In this document: positions 1-11,242 of the stretch, piece by piece
Position numbering within the stretch: the stretch's first letter is position 1
Layout: each line of letters opens with the position of its first letter
Assembly (NCBI GenBank): GCA_003988855.1
Contig: QYAI01000120.1
Span: 1 to 64,000, forward strand
DNA: 64,000 nucleotides
Direction of reading: 5' to 3'
Source of the DNA: Arachnopeziza araneosa
Taxonomy: Eukaryota; Ascomycota; Leotiomycetes; Helotiales; Arachnopezizaceae
Notes under the pieces: generated by a model
The model's database searches: none
What the model was told of the DNA's origin: nothing
The model's input: only the letters and a program-made list of their open reading frames with translations
Program-made: the position numbers and the translations under genes

Positions 1-588
1 AATATCAATGAAATCCGTATGATCAATGCTCCATCTGTACCCAAACTGAATCCATTCGTAAAATCAATCGCATGAATAAACCTAACTAACTATCCTCTCT
101 CTCCTTCCCTCTGTGTCCTCCCGTACATTGTAGATGCTCTGTAGAACCTCCTTTATAGAGAGTCCTACGCACGTGCTCCCGCTAGCGAAATGATGGAAAA
201 ATGTCATGCACCCTGGAACCCCACTACAATATTCATCAACACTCTATGAAATTCACATTCAATGGGTGTGAAACCTTCTGACGCCTGCCTTTCTAAATTG
301 TTGATCCCTAGATCACGTTGAGCGTCAGCTTAGCTCGGTGCCGATTAATCACTGTGATCCTTCCTATCCATCATACTCCAAATCCCGCAGAAACAGCATA
401 GCGTCGTGAGATGGATGAAGTGCGCCGTAAAAGATATCGAGAGGAACAATGATGTAGGGAAATAAGTTCGAATTATCTTTGGAATTCTTGAGGTGGGTAA
501 GAGTCATTTTGTGCCCTATTTTTGCCCTCAAGTTCGTGAGCACCACGTCGAGAATCACCCCTGTTTATACTGTATTTAAAGTTAGCAT
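1..588. other. Intergenic/3' flank, no supported gene
   Basis: Downstream of the cupredoxin-like gene on the minus strand. The minus strand keeps a 64-codon open stretch (364-558) and a further stretch of about 55 codons near 80-255, both bounded by several stops. Neither shows a start context, splice pattern or family resemblance I can defend. I see no repeat or RNA gene here. Confidence 0.4.
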
Positions 589-1919
589 CTAGCTGAGAGG
601 ACGAGAGGGTGTAACAAACTCCGATGCCTGTGGCATATATGTGGCTGACATGAGATTATTCGTCTCATCTGCCGGACTAACTGGTGATGCCTGGCTTTGG
701 CGGAGTGTGTCCTGAGGAGGAATCGACCGTCTTGTCACAGGAGTGCTTTCTCTTGGGAGAATGCTCTCTCGATGCTCATCCGGTGACGGACTCGGGGACC
801 GGTGGCTCTCGGTCTCCGTCGCAGGGTGGTTATAGTCCTCGCCATTTCTTGAAAACCGCTGGTTTGTGATCGAACTCACTTCCACGAATGGAGTTTTTAC
901 TGAGTATGTGCCCGAGGCCGTGGAAAAACGCCCGGGTGTGCCTAGGGGTGGCGCGTTATGATGTTGACTGAGTAATTCCCCTTTTGCCGCTTGCCGCGCG
1001 CAGATATATAAGAGTACGAGTGCGAGCATGAGAACAAAAGCTCCACCTATCGCGATACCAGCGATTGCGCCGCCTGATAGGCTGGATGACTTTGATTCTA
1101 CGATGGCTGTTGGTGTAGGTATGGCAGTTATTGTAGTTGCTGGAACTATCGCAGCCGAGGAGGTGCTTGATGGTGTTGGTGTTGGAGTGGCCGATTGTGA
1201 AGTGGGAGCAGCGCTGGAGGTTTGTTCTTTTGGAAAACTCTCGCCTGGGCTGAATCCGATTGTCGAGTTCTCGGCGAATGCTATTTGTGCCGCGAGAGTC
1301 TCTGTAGCATTCTTGAAGAAGGTTAGTGATTGTTTCTAGATGTAGAAACTAGGCATTTACTGGATTAACGACGCCAACCATTCCATCGTCATGACATGCC
1401 CCAGGAGCGGAACAGTAGAAGAACACCGGCTGTGTATCATTGATGACAACGGAAAACCCTGGTGGCTAAACTTTTCATCAGTGGAGGCCGAGGTTGAAAG
1501 TCCGAATATATGCATACGTTTGACGATACGACGTTCAATGGATGAAAGCCCGAGAAGAATCCGACCCTCCCAGCTCCCGAGTCTTCATATGGATAACATG
1601 GTTTGGCGTAATCAGCTCTCGCTACTGAATGATTCGAAGGATAGAAGAGAAACACTGTGCTCGTCAACAATGATGTTCCTCTATTTTAGGCCCAGTGGCA
1701 TACAAATCGTGTCTCCAACTTGCGCAGAAATTTCATTGGGAGTAAACGCAAATCCTTCCTGTAAGACTCAGTATGTCGCAATATTTAGGACAAATTACAT
1801 ACCGCGCCGACAGCTACAGTATGAGTTGGGGCTGGTGCAGCAGATGTTGTCGTCGCGGCCTTCCCAAAACCTAAATTTAATGCTGCCAGCAGCAATGAAG
1901 TTGTACTGGAGAAACGCAT
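589..1919 (-). CDS. Cupredoxin-like extracellular serine-rich protein, single membrane span
   Basis: Five exons by hand: 1919-1803, 1758-1704, 1654-1518, 1465-1361 and 1311-589, giving 378 residues. The introns are 44, 49, 52 and 49 bp; phases agree across every junction and CTAAC/CTGA-type branch points are visible. Residues 1-20 form a signal peptide. Residues 33-160 match the fungal cupredoxin-like family: a PNEISAQVGDTI strand, FYPSNHSV (candidate copper His), PFEPC-like PCYPYE, VFFYC (candidate Cys), then CHDDGMVGVVNP (candidate Met) and the AFAENSTIGFSPGE tail usual in this family. A Ser/Thr/Pro linker (165-213) leads to one membrane helix (about 217-241) and a cytosolic tail of about 135 residues rich in Ser and Pro. 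The role is unknown. Members are surface or wall proteins, sometimes called extracellular serine-rich proteins; copper binding is inferred from the fold and not shown. Confidence 0.85.
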
Positions 1920-4900
1920 GGCGATAAGACGACTGTGTTGAAGGTGTGGCAGCGGATCCGTTCATGAAGATATCAGAAAAAGATCCTTGCGGCAGAGAGA
2001 GCAGGGCAGTGATCCAAAGAAAGATGGCCTAAGCATACTTTATCTTCTCCCAAAGCTTCCAGCTAAGGCTAAGAGCTCGGCCAGACAGGCATTCCAAGCA
2101 GGCTCTATGTGATTGGTATCACAGAGCGAAAGATTCACGCCATTCCAACTCACACAGAGAAAGGGCTTGCTCCGAGCCAATGAGTGATCCGCTAATACTC
2201 AGCCTCCCGATGGAAACGGTGTCAAAGTCCCGTGGCCTGTACAGTGGCTTGGAGACTTATTGAAAAAATTCGAGACTTTTCATTTTGATGCAGCTGAGAC
2301 TCCTGCAGCCCCCACATGAAGGTGAAAGTCGCACTTCGAATTATCTACTGTTCATCGCAAAATCAGACGGTTACACAGGCTCAAAGGCAAATCTGCTCGA
2401 GTTCGTAACAGAGAAACATACCATTCAAAAGTATCTCGACTACGCCTCGCAGCTTTCAGAAATGGTAAAAGTGAGGCCAATTTGGGACTGATCACGAAAC
2501 TACTTGGTCTGCTGAAATCAAGTTGGGATTGAGGCGTTTTCGACATGCAGATGATCGGCTGTGCTACCATGCCATCCTCATCAAGGAAGCGTGGCCAAAT
2601 GCAGCAAGCAAGCAAAACCCAAAAAAGGTCAAGATGTTGCAAACCACCCACCACGTCGCGAATGAATTGAAGCAGGAAAACAAGGTAATAGCTCCAATTC
2701 AGACTCGCCGTGAGAAGAGATGACTGTGAGTTGGCGATATATTGCGACTGACTGTGATGGCTACACAAAGAGATATGCATCTTGACTGCCATTCGTTCTT
2801 GAAAGCCGTGCGTTGAATGTCTGGTCCTTTTGCGCAAGCCATCTGCTCCTTGGCACTGACCCCTCTTTTGCCAAGATCAGCCACGTTGTGAAGATGGAAT
2901 GTCCCATTTAAGGATTCAATTTGCTTTTCATTCTGCCTTCGGTCAGTGGATATGCTGAACTCGGCGCACATCTGGACCGACTCTCACATCCGCGGTCCGA
3001 TTTTGAGTCGTCTCTAGGATTCGTTCTCTCCTAGGCTCAAACTTACCTTACACAGCCTTTCTCTAAGTCCCGTGTGTTGATTTCGTACCAGAATTACAAG
3101 AATTGCAATCCATACACCTTTGAACTTTCTTTTGTAGGATTTCATGACGTCTTTAATGATTTAGGAGTCTGGGGCAAGTTCCGGGTCCTTTTGACTGTAC
3201 ACAGTCGACAGGGTTGCCAGATTTGGCTGCGCTAGTTTGACTGCAACCAATTAAGAAGAGAAGAGAGATCCATCAGGTTGTGACTACTTATTGAGACCAT
3301 ATAATTTCAGTAGATAGGTAGTCGGACTCCAGATGAGCTCTGCAAATTTTAAGTCCCGCTTCAATTGAGAAACTTATCCCTCCTGATCTGATTCACCCGT
3401 TCTTAAACGAGATTAAGCGATACACGTGACACTCTTACACGTGATGGAATGTTCTTCGAAATATCCTAGGTATCTAGGGTAGGTATCTATTGCCTTTATT
3501 GGTAGATAAAAGATTCATCTAGCTGTATTGTGTCAAACTAGAGTGTTCAAAATTAAACATTACGTCTGTAATTATCATATTTTCTTATATGCTAAACATA
3601 AATTGATTTTATTTATCACGCTCTACGAAACACAAAAGGCTATTGAAGAACAATTATTCAAGATTCGGCAAATAAACTGTTACCCAAGAAACCATCACTG
3701 AGCATTAGGTTATATTTGGGAGCACCAAGGCACAGTAGCCTGGACCCAACGTCTCGGCTTACTGTAAGTTAAATACATCTTTGGCAAACGGGATATTCAC
3801 TGTCATCATTTAAGATTTCTCTCATTCTCCCATCCCTGCTTCCAATTCTGCAATGGGAATATCCTTCTCAAAAAGCTCCTGACCCATCTTCTCATGTTGC
3901 TCAATAACCAACTCCCTGCCTTTAAGCTCCGCTGGCGCATGAGCTTCCATTAAAGATATTGGAGGTTAGTCCAGTTTGACACAACGCCTTCTAAATACTA
4001 TAAATAATTAAAGTCTCAGAGCCACAAGTATAATCAACCTTCCGATCAATCCCCCAATAAGCGGCGCCTTGGATCTCTTCTTCAACTGGTCATTATCAGG
4101 CAAAGAATTTACAGAAGTGTTTTCTGGAGGTACGTATATAAAGGTGACCAAACACTTGTTGATATGACATATTGTACTGGAAGGAGCAACGGGAGTACAG
4201 GGCAGTAAATTTAATCAGTCAGGGCATCATGAGGCAACTATAATTTCGGTGTCCAAATTATCGGATTAATTTCAGCATTCACCCACGCACGCGTCTCGCC
4301 TAATCTAAACCACCTACATAAATTTAAATAAGCATTTTTGGAACAAATCCAGTCGAGAGTCACAGTCAATGCTTGGAGTAAATATTCCCTATTCTAACAT
4401 TATCAAAACTTGTGTTACTTACGTTGGTAGAGATTATTGGACACTAAATCCTCTTGAGCGGGGGCTCGAGAAGACATGAAGGTGTCCGAGAACTCTTTTG
4501 TTCTTGAGATGTACAAAATCCTTTTTTTTCCCCACGATTTTGAGCTTTGGAAAAGAAATTTTCCTATCTATTATTTTTCGAGCTCATTTTCGTGTTCACA
4601 AATCCCAACCTCGCGTCGCGTAAGGGTTCTGGTTTAAAGGATGAGTGAAATGGGGAAAGCTGGAATACAACGCAACGAGTTCACTTTAATTACCTAGACA
4701 ATGGAAAGTCTCACTTTTAAATTCGTGATCACACATACAAAGTGACCAGAGATTTGGTACGTCTCGGTATCATGATGGGATTGTACTCGCTGAGCGGTTC
4801 CATGTAGGGACTTCAAACGCCAAAATTGAGCGAGATTGTGATATTTTAACACCAGCCTACAAGCATCTATTCTACAGAAGCTTTCTTTGAATAAATATTT

Positions 4901-5771
4901 TTTCGACCCTGACAGGCATTGGTTTTTGTTTTTGGACCTCGAATACTCCACCCAGAAATGGAATACCTTATCAGGTCTCGCGTCAACGCGAACCACATAG
5001 AACATAGCCAAGAAGATATGCCTAAAAGACTTCCACTACCTCTTCAATATTGATGAGAAGCAGCAATCTCGCAAATACTAAGAAGCTTATGCTACACAAT
5101 AGGTTCTGCTCATGAGGAAACAATAAATTGTTCATCAAATTGAGGTTCTTGGAAACCCACAGGATTATGCTATTGTTAAAGCGACTCGGTAGTGTAGGTC
5201 GCTTCATTCTGCCTTAATTCTGATGCTAATCCTCGATAGGAAACCTGGGTCGCGAGATTTCCAAAATATTGATCTCCAAACGAAAATAAACATCACCTTT
5301 AGTACAATGACAAAATTAGGACAATAGTAATCTCAGCACAATAGGAACATCAACGAGATAAAATCCTTGCATCTCAACCTCGGAGGCTTCTTTTATTTAT
5401 CGTTCTCGATATCAAGAAAATTTCAGCACGCGCTTTCAGAACTTTTCAACACAATTTCTATCTTCTCACAGACGGCCTCAAACCTCCAGCTTGACCACCA
5501 ATCCTATCAACCTCTTCTTTGGAAGACCAACAGAAAACTAGTACAATCAGACTTGAATCAACGTGTGAGTACCGTCTGTATCTGCCTCAGATACGAGATT
5601 GCGGCTCGTCCTTGCGTTTTCTAAACCCAGCTTCTGATCTTGGTGTTTTCAACTCATCTTCAACCTTCTTTCACAAAATTACCGCACAGCCATCACAAAC
5701 ACAACCTTCGTGAACCTGACCGCCTTGTGAAACTTGCTAACTGCTTCAACTCAGTCTATTCCTCCTTCATC
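1920..5771. other. Intergenic stretch, no supported gene
   Basis: About 3.85 kb upstream of two divergent genes. Parts (roughly 3400-5300) are AT-rich with poly-T runs. The open stretches at 2285-2971 and 4694-5207 occur on both strands, are short, lack good starts and show no recognisable family. The last few hundred bases before 5772 are pyrimidine-rich and probably hold the promoter and leader of the Ser-rich gene. Confidence 0.4.
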
Positions 5772-7181
5772 ATGGTCGTCCGTGGCACAGGTCTTTTCAG
5801 AGGTTTCGACCTTGAAGATGCCGATTCGCTCAATGATCTTGCTGGCTGGCTGCTGGACTGGCGCGAAGGAATCAAAACACGAGAGCCTGAGTACAACCCC
5901 ATACAAGATAGAAACCAAATGCGTCGAGGTTCGGTCGAGAGACTCACGCGATTGACGACAGAGAGCCCGCTGATTGGAGAGATTCTGAAATATTTCTTGG
6001 ATGTTCAGAGCGGCAGCATACAGGAGATTTCTCTCCTCGAAGCCGGCCAACTTCTATCTGATTATGGAAACTCGTTCGCCGTGAATCCAAAGATCGTTCA
6101 TTCTTACAAGTTAGCACAGGAGGCATGGGAAACTCGCACACCCATTGGACCGCCCAAGAGCGTGCTGCCGGATCACGAAGCCAGGTTGGCCATGATCATG
6201 AAGGATATCCGGCAGCAAGAAGCGGCAAGGGCTAGAGAAGTCAAGTCCCCCAAGGATGTCAGCATCTCCTCAACTCTCTCCAGGATCACTGAGCTAACGT
6301 GCAGATAGAAGAGTCCTGAGCAAATACAGATCGACGCCTACAACCAAAAGGCTATGAGGGAGTTTCGTAAAGTGGAGGCAAAGGCCAAAGCAGCTGAGGC
6401 TCCGAGAAAGGCAAAAGAAGAAAGGGCCACCCGCAAGAAGAGAAGCATGGAGGACGAAGAAATGGAGAATGCAAGATCCGGGAAGAAGAGAAGAGCTTTC
6501 GGTGGCCCGAAACAAGAGATAGAACGAGAAACATCCTCTAGCTCATCGCTGACCGAATCCACCGAGTCAACCGAGTCCACCGAGTCCGCCGACTCTTTCC
6601 ACCCAACTCAGCCAGCACCAGTATCATGTCGCGACGATACATCGTCATCTTCGAGTTCGACACCCCTTCTCCAGAAGAACCTGTCTTCTTCTTCAAGTTC
6701 AGAATCCGTCCGTTCCCAGTTCCAACCCGGTTTCCAGCAGAGCCAGTCTTCTTCTTCAAGTTCAGAGTCCGTCCGTTCCCAATTCCAACCTGGTTTCCAA
6801 CAGAGCCAAGTCTCCTCCCCCTCGCTCAAGTTAGGTCCTGCCAAGACTCAAGCACACGCTCGGAATAGCACCACCTCGTCATCAAGCCCCGAGCCCAGCC
6901 GTCTCAACATGCGACCCTCTCACCAAAAGCGTCACATCTCATCATCCAGTTCCGAGGCACTGCCTCTCGAGCCTCGCACTCCCCGCCAGAAGACCCAAGT
7001 CCCCTCATCCAGCCCTGAGACCAGCGATATCAAACCCCCGCCGACTCGGAAGAAGACGCGAGTGTCTTCATCGGATTCCGAACCCGTCCGCCCCAAGCCC
7101 AAGCCCCACGGATCCCGAAAACTCAAACCGAAGACGAAGAAGGATAATGGTGACGATAGAGTGTTTCCCGGACTGTGCTGA
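5772..7181 (+). CDS. Serine-rich basic protein with tandem repeats, function unknown
   Basis: Start ATG at 5772. Two exons, 5772-6257 and 6309-7181, predict 452 residues. The intron (6258-6308, 51 bp) is inferred because the same frame is open on both sides of a TAG at 6306. The donor GTCAGC is weak, but a GCTAAC branch point and an ATAG acceptor are good; an earlier donor at 6240 is also possible. The first 160 residues look folded and unfamiliar. Then come a charged Lys/Arg/Glu segment (about 180-235) and a long Ser-rich tail with acidic Ser clusters of SSSSSE type, two identical 21-residue units (nt 6684-6809) and short TES repeats. The tail resembles casein-kinase-2-type phosphorylated nuclear or nucleolar proteins in composition only. 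No known domain is recognised. Confidence 0.65.
6684..6809 (+). repeat. 63-bp coding tandem duplication
   Basis: Two copies, 6684-6746 and 6747-6809, nearly identical in sequence, each encoding 21 residues that start with a Ser run and end FQQSQ. The differences are mostly silent, so this is a recent in-frame duplication in the Ser-rich protein. Confidence 0.9.
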
Positions 7182-8778
7182 GAGGTCTTGGAAGGATACA
7201 TGGTTTGCGAAAGATAGGTGTGGCGAGGAGGCATGGGATATTTGCGGGTCAAGGTCGTCCAAGACGCTGACGACGGCCTCATGAGCGTTTGCTCTAGTGC
7301 TCTCCCACATCTCCACTCTTCAGGCTATGAAAGAACTCGGAAACCCCATATTTTGTATTTTTCTTGTACATATAACACAACGGAGACGAGCTCGCCTCGA
7401 TTCGTTTCAGAGGCTCGATTCATGATAGATGCAGCATGCTTGATCTGGCTAGCATGAGGAGTCATTCATGTAGAGGAGAAGAATAGAAATTTTCCATGAC
7501 GGGAAACACCCCCGCTGAGCGTGATTCGTACGGGACATATTTAAGCCCTTGTTCCTTCCTGAGTTCGAGAAGCCAATCCTCTCTTAGTCTCCACTCCCAT
7601 CTCCCGTCCCGTCTCGTCTCGCTAAACAAAATAACCAAGCCCCCCTATTTTATCCTTTGACGACATGACCACTGGGTTACTCTCACTATGTTCCATACCC
7701 TACTCTTAGAAGAATGGGGTCAAGGCAAAGTAGAACCGAGATGATCCTGGGAGGTATGGTTTTACCACGAGATGTATGGCTGTTCTGCAAAAGAGTCCGA
7801 AAAAAAAAGGGGCTACTGTTCCGCTGCCCGCGTTGTTGAAACCGTTTCAGGGCAGCAATCATACCAGCAGCCGCTGTATCTGTTTTGCTAAACTCTCACG
7901 ATGATGGTCAAAGGTAAGAAGGAGTTGTTTCCATGTGGTTTGCACAGAGCCTAGCATTACCAATACTGGGACAGCTCCTCTATGACACAGACGTGTTTCC
8001 AGAAAGAAAAACCGAGCAGCTCTTTGAAATGCTGATTTTTCGTGCTCAGATCAATACCGCTTTCTTGCTTCGATTCTTTCTTTTTGTTTTCAGGCGTGGT
8101 AAATAAAGCTTGGTCTTGCGTATGTGGATATGTTGTTGTTCGCCAATGCTCCTTGCATAGGGTACGTCTGACGAGGTTCCAGGTGTACTGACTTTACTTT
8201 ACGACGTCCGAACATCTCAGAAAGCCGAACTTCACCGTGTTTGTGTAAATATGTAAGCCTGGAAGTATTTTCACAAATTTCAGACCTGCCACGTTTCGCC
8301 GCCTCCACTTACCACTTCAGAAGTCTATCGAGGTGTCCCATTGAGCGTCCTATCTTGTTAGAAGCTCTCAATTTCTCGGTAAGTATCTCTTCAGAAGCTT
8401 GATGAACTATTACCAGCTCGGTATCTTGGGCGGAAACAAGCTTGAAGGCCGTGGGCCAGCTTAGGCAGAGGCGCATCGCTGGAAGGTTTCGAATTCCTTT
8501 TGGGCCCGGTGATTACGCTACTTTCCGGGAGAGGAGGCACACTCTTAGATGCGGAAGAGGCTGGTGGAGGATGAGGAGTCTGAAGGAAGGACGTCTGGTT
8601 GCGCTGCTGCACAATGAGCAGCGGGTGGTTTCGATTTAGATGAAGCCTAAGGGGGGGGTTTGAATAGCTGACTAAGGGGGACATGAGTTTTCTAGAATTA
8701 GCATCATTCTTGGAGTAGTAGCGTCTCTGCTATCATTCTAGTTGTTTCGCAGAGGTTATTGCTGTATTTCTTGAGGTG
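7182..8778. other. Intergenic stretch, no supported gene
   Basis: Follows the Ser-rich gene. It contains scattered short open stretches on both strands (for example 8090-8308 and 8391-8684 on the minus strand) with no start context or homology I can support. Part near 8710-8778 may be the downstream end of the decayed gene next door. No repeats or RNA genes seen. Confidence 0.35.
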
Positions 8779-9324
8779 TCAATTTTGGTCTGTACGTGCG
8801 ATTACGGTTATTATCGCACCCGAAATGACCGGCCTCTATTCCTAAGCCCTTTAATACTTCGAGAAATACAGATCGTATCGTGGTTCGAGATCTCTCTCAT
8901 CCACTATCTCACACACCTGTCTTATCAAAGCCTGCAAACCCTTCAAGCCTCGTTCAAGCTCCTCGGTCTATCTTTCGCGCTATCGAATTGGCGTACTATA
9001 CTCCTCGGCTTTGAGTACCGCTAGCAGACCTTCCAAGATCTTTTGTTGTATCGCAGCCCAAGGTTTTTAATCAGGTTGAGCACGCGCAGTTGCATCACGA
9101 TCAAGATAGATGCGAGAGAATTCATCCTCAGCTGCATGTGGATCATGTTCACGATCAGACGAATGCTCGTCTGAGGAGCTAAACTCTAGGACATTTAGAG
9201 ACTCCTCTCCACAACCCGTTGAAACATCAGAAGAGCCGTTAAGAGGTGGATGGTTTATTAGATCACTACGAAAGTCTCCACCACATCGATCACCCTCATC
9301 ATCATCATAGCTGCTGCATGCCAT
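8779..9324 (-). pseudogene. Decayed gene with RIP-like stop codons
   Basis: One minus-strand frame, read from an ATG at 9324, gives a protein-like sequence of about 180 codons. It has an acidic Ser/Asp-rich N-terminus (SSYDDDEG, SSSDEHSSDREHD) and a helical, Glu/Arg/Leu-rich C-terminus (TEELERGLKGLQALIRQ). It is broken by TAA at 9069-9067, TAG at 8982-8980 and 8970-8968, TAA at 8853-8851, TAG at 8844-8842 and 8838-8836, and TGA at 8781-8779. Each stop is one C-to-T change from CAA, CAG or CGA, as expected for RIP in ascomycetes. The family is not recognised. An alternative is a short real 85-residue gene (9324-9067) followed by chance sequence. Confidence 0.5.
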
Positions 9325-10117
9325 CAAGATACCAAAAACACAGAACTCAAAACCCTCCTTAGGGAGAAACCGAGAGCGTCAAATTCCAACACATTTCAAT
9401 ACATCATCCCCGACTCCCTATCCCATCCAGATGGCCTGTTCATGCCATGATCCAGGATGCACATTTAATCCCTTTGAGGATGCGTTGTGTTGCATCTGTG
9501 AATTTTGGCTGGGAGAGATGATGGATAATCTGTGGTGGCATAATGGGAACGATGTGTGATGGGATGAGAGCTCTTCCCATCTCTGTCCCGTGAAAGCAAA
9601 CTCAAACGATTCACTCCCTATAAAGTCACCTTACTACTCCGTATTCCACCACATCCAAACCCACATAGACTAAATAATCACGTGTCATCCCCGCAACTTC
9701 CAATCCCTCTATTCATCCCACCTACCGACTCCCCACTTTACACCTCTCGACCAACACCCCCTTAGCCCACCCATCACAGCCTCCCACCCAGCTATCAGCC
9801 AGCGCGTCCCCGCCCTCCATAAAAGATCACCTGATCTCCCAATCCGGCAAGATCACATGCCAAACGCCGACGTGCACTCACGTGTTTTTGTTGCACATCG
9901 CATTTTGCACGAAGTGGAATCTGACCTTGAACCACCTTTTGGGTGGTCTGTGCTTTTGCACCTTTTCCGTTGCCTGCGCTTCTCGCCTCGGCTCTTGGGG
10001 CGTTTGAGATTCCAGGAGCGGCAGGCAGGAGGAGAGGGTTTGAAAGTGCCGGATGTGAGATGGGAGAGGTTAGGTTAAGGGAGTGTTGATGTATGATGGG
10101 ATTGTCATATTTGCTGG

Positions 10118-10227
10118 TTGATGTTGATATTGATGTTGATATTGATGTTGATATTGATGTTGATGGAGATGTTGATGGAGATGGAGATGGAGATGGAGAT
10201 GGAGATGGAGATGGAGATGGAGATGGC
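10118..10227. repeat. Microsatellite: TTGATGTTGATA-type and GGAGAT-type units
   Basis: Three or so 12-bp units alternating TTGATG and TTGATA pass directly into about ten hexamers of GGAGAT type. The six-base period keeps all frames open, which explains the artificial Ser-Pro and Ser-Thr repeat frames on the minus strand. Confidence 0.9.
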
Positions 10228-11099
10228 AAGAGAGGAAGTAGAGCTATTTGACTAGCCATACTTCCGTACAATGCTCATACCGCACGCAACATGAACTACC
10301 TAAGAACGAACCAGTCACAGAAGCGCAGCGTAGCGCAAGCAAAAGCTCATGACAACGATTCCACACCTAGTCCTGATCTGCCTCTCAGCTTGCCTGAAGA
10401 TGGCCTGGCTTCAAACGCGACCTGGACAGGAGCGTTCTGTGTGCGGGTTTTGGTGGGGATGGAGGGCGCGAGAGGGGTGGGTGGAAGACGTCCTGGTTGG
10501 CAAGTTGAAGTGCGAAGTGCAACAAAGGTGAGGGTCGAACGTGACTTTGTGGTAAGGAGGATCACGAGGGGGGTTGTCATGGGATTGGGATGAGGAGGGG
10601 GGAGAAGAAAGGGCAGAGGGAGGGAGGGAGGACGAGGGAGGGGACTGGGATGGGCCTGGGAGGTTGAGGAAGAAGGTAGGGCTAGGGCTACGTGAGGGAG
10701 GGAGGAAGAGGGAGAGGGAGGGAGAGGGAGGTGAGACAGAGAGGGGAGGTTGAAGTTGCTTTGTTGTGCTTGCTTGCGACATGTGAAGCAAGGCAGGGGA
10801 GAGGGAGGGATACTTAGGCTTTGAGAGCCTCCCTCTACTCAACCCATCCACCGTAGTCGGCGCATAGCCAGATACTGTACAACCATCACTCCAGCCTTTC
10901 CCTTTGACCGACACAAACCGCCAATCCCGTGACAACCCAATGCACGTGAATGCAGCGACATGTCATTGGGCGACGCGGCATATCTGCAGCTCGAAGAGAA
11001 ACTTGAGGCTCAAAGCAGACCCTGGACCGAGGGGTGGCATCCCTTATCGCGGCGAATGCAGGAAGCAGAGAAGCACCCCGCTGCTGCAGCTTTCGGAGG

Positions 11100-11155
11100 A
11101 GAGCGGGGCGAGAGGGGCGAGAGGGACGAGAGGGACGAGAGGGAGGGACGAGAGG
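11100..11155. repeat. 9-bp minisatellite, GAGAGGGAC-like
   Basis: About five imperfect units of GAGAGGGGC/GAGAGGGAC lie in tandem, close to a second 9-bp array at 11,171. Confidence 0.75.
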
Positions 11156-11170
11156 TGGTGGGGCATGGTG

Positions 11171-11242
11171 TCTGAGCTGTCTGAGCTGTCTGAGCTGTCT
11201 GAGCTGTCTGAGCTGTCTAAGCTGTCTGAGCTGTCTAAGCTG
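11171..11242. repeat. 9-bp minisatellite, TCTGAGCTG x8
   Basis: Eight tandem 9-bp units from 11,171; units six and eight carry TCTAAGCTG. Length is a multiple of three, so open frames on both strands (Ser-Glu-Leu and Cys-Leu-Ser repeats) are by-products and not evidence of coding. Confidence 0.95.

Noticed and set aside
364..558. 64-codon minus-strand open frame downstream of the cupredoxin gene
   Set aside because: No family resemblance, no splice link to the gene upstream and several stops just beyond; likely chance or 3' UTR.
2285..2971. Overlapping open frames on both strands
   Set aside because: Both strands open without start context, low protein-like character and no introns that would join them.
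4694..5207. Minus-strand open frames of 105 and 61 codons
   Set aside because: AT-rich region, no recognisable motif, neither frame extends by plausible splicing.
9795..10271. 158-codon minus-strand frame with Ser-Pro and Ser-Thr runs
   Set aside because: The repeat part is a six-base microsatellite that keeps every frame open; the rest shows no domain.
10291..10935. Pro/Ser-rich minus-strand frame of 174 codons and its plus-strand partners
   Set aside because: Explained by purine-rich low-complexity DNA; no start context or homology.
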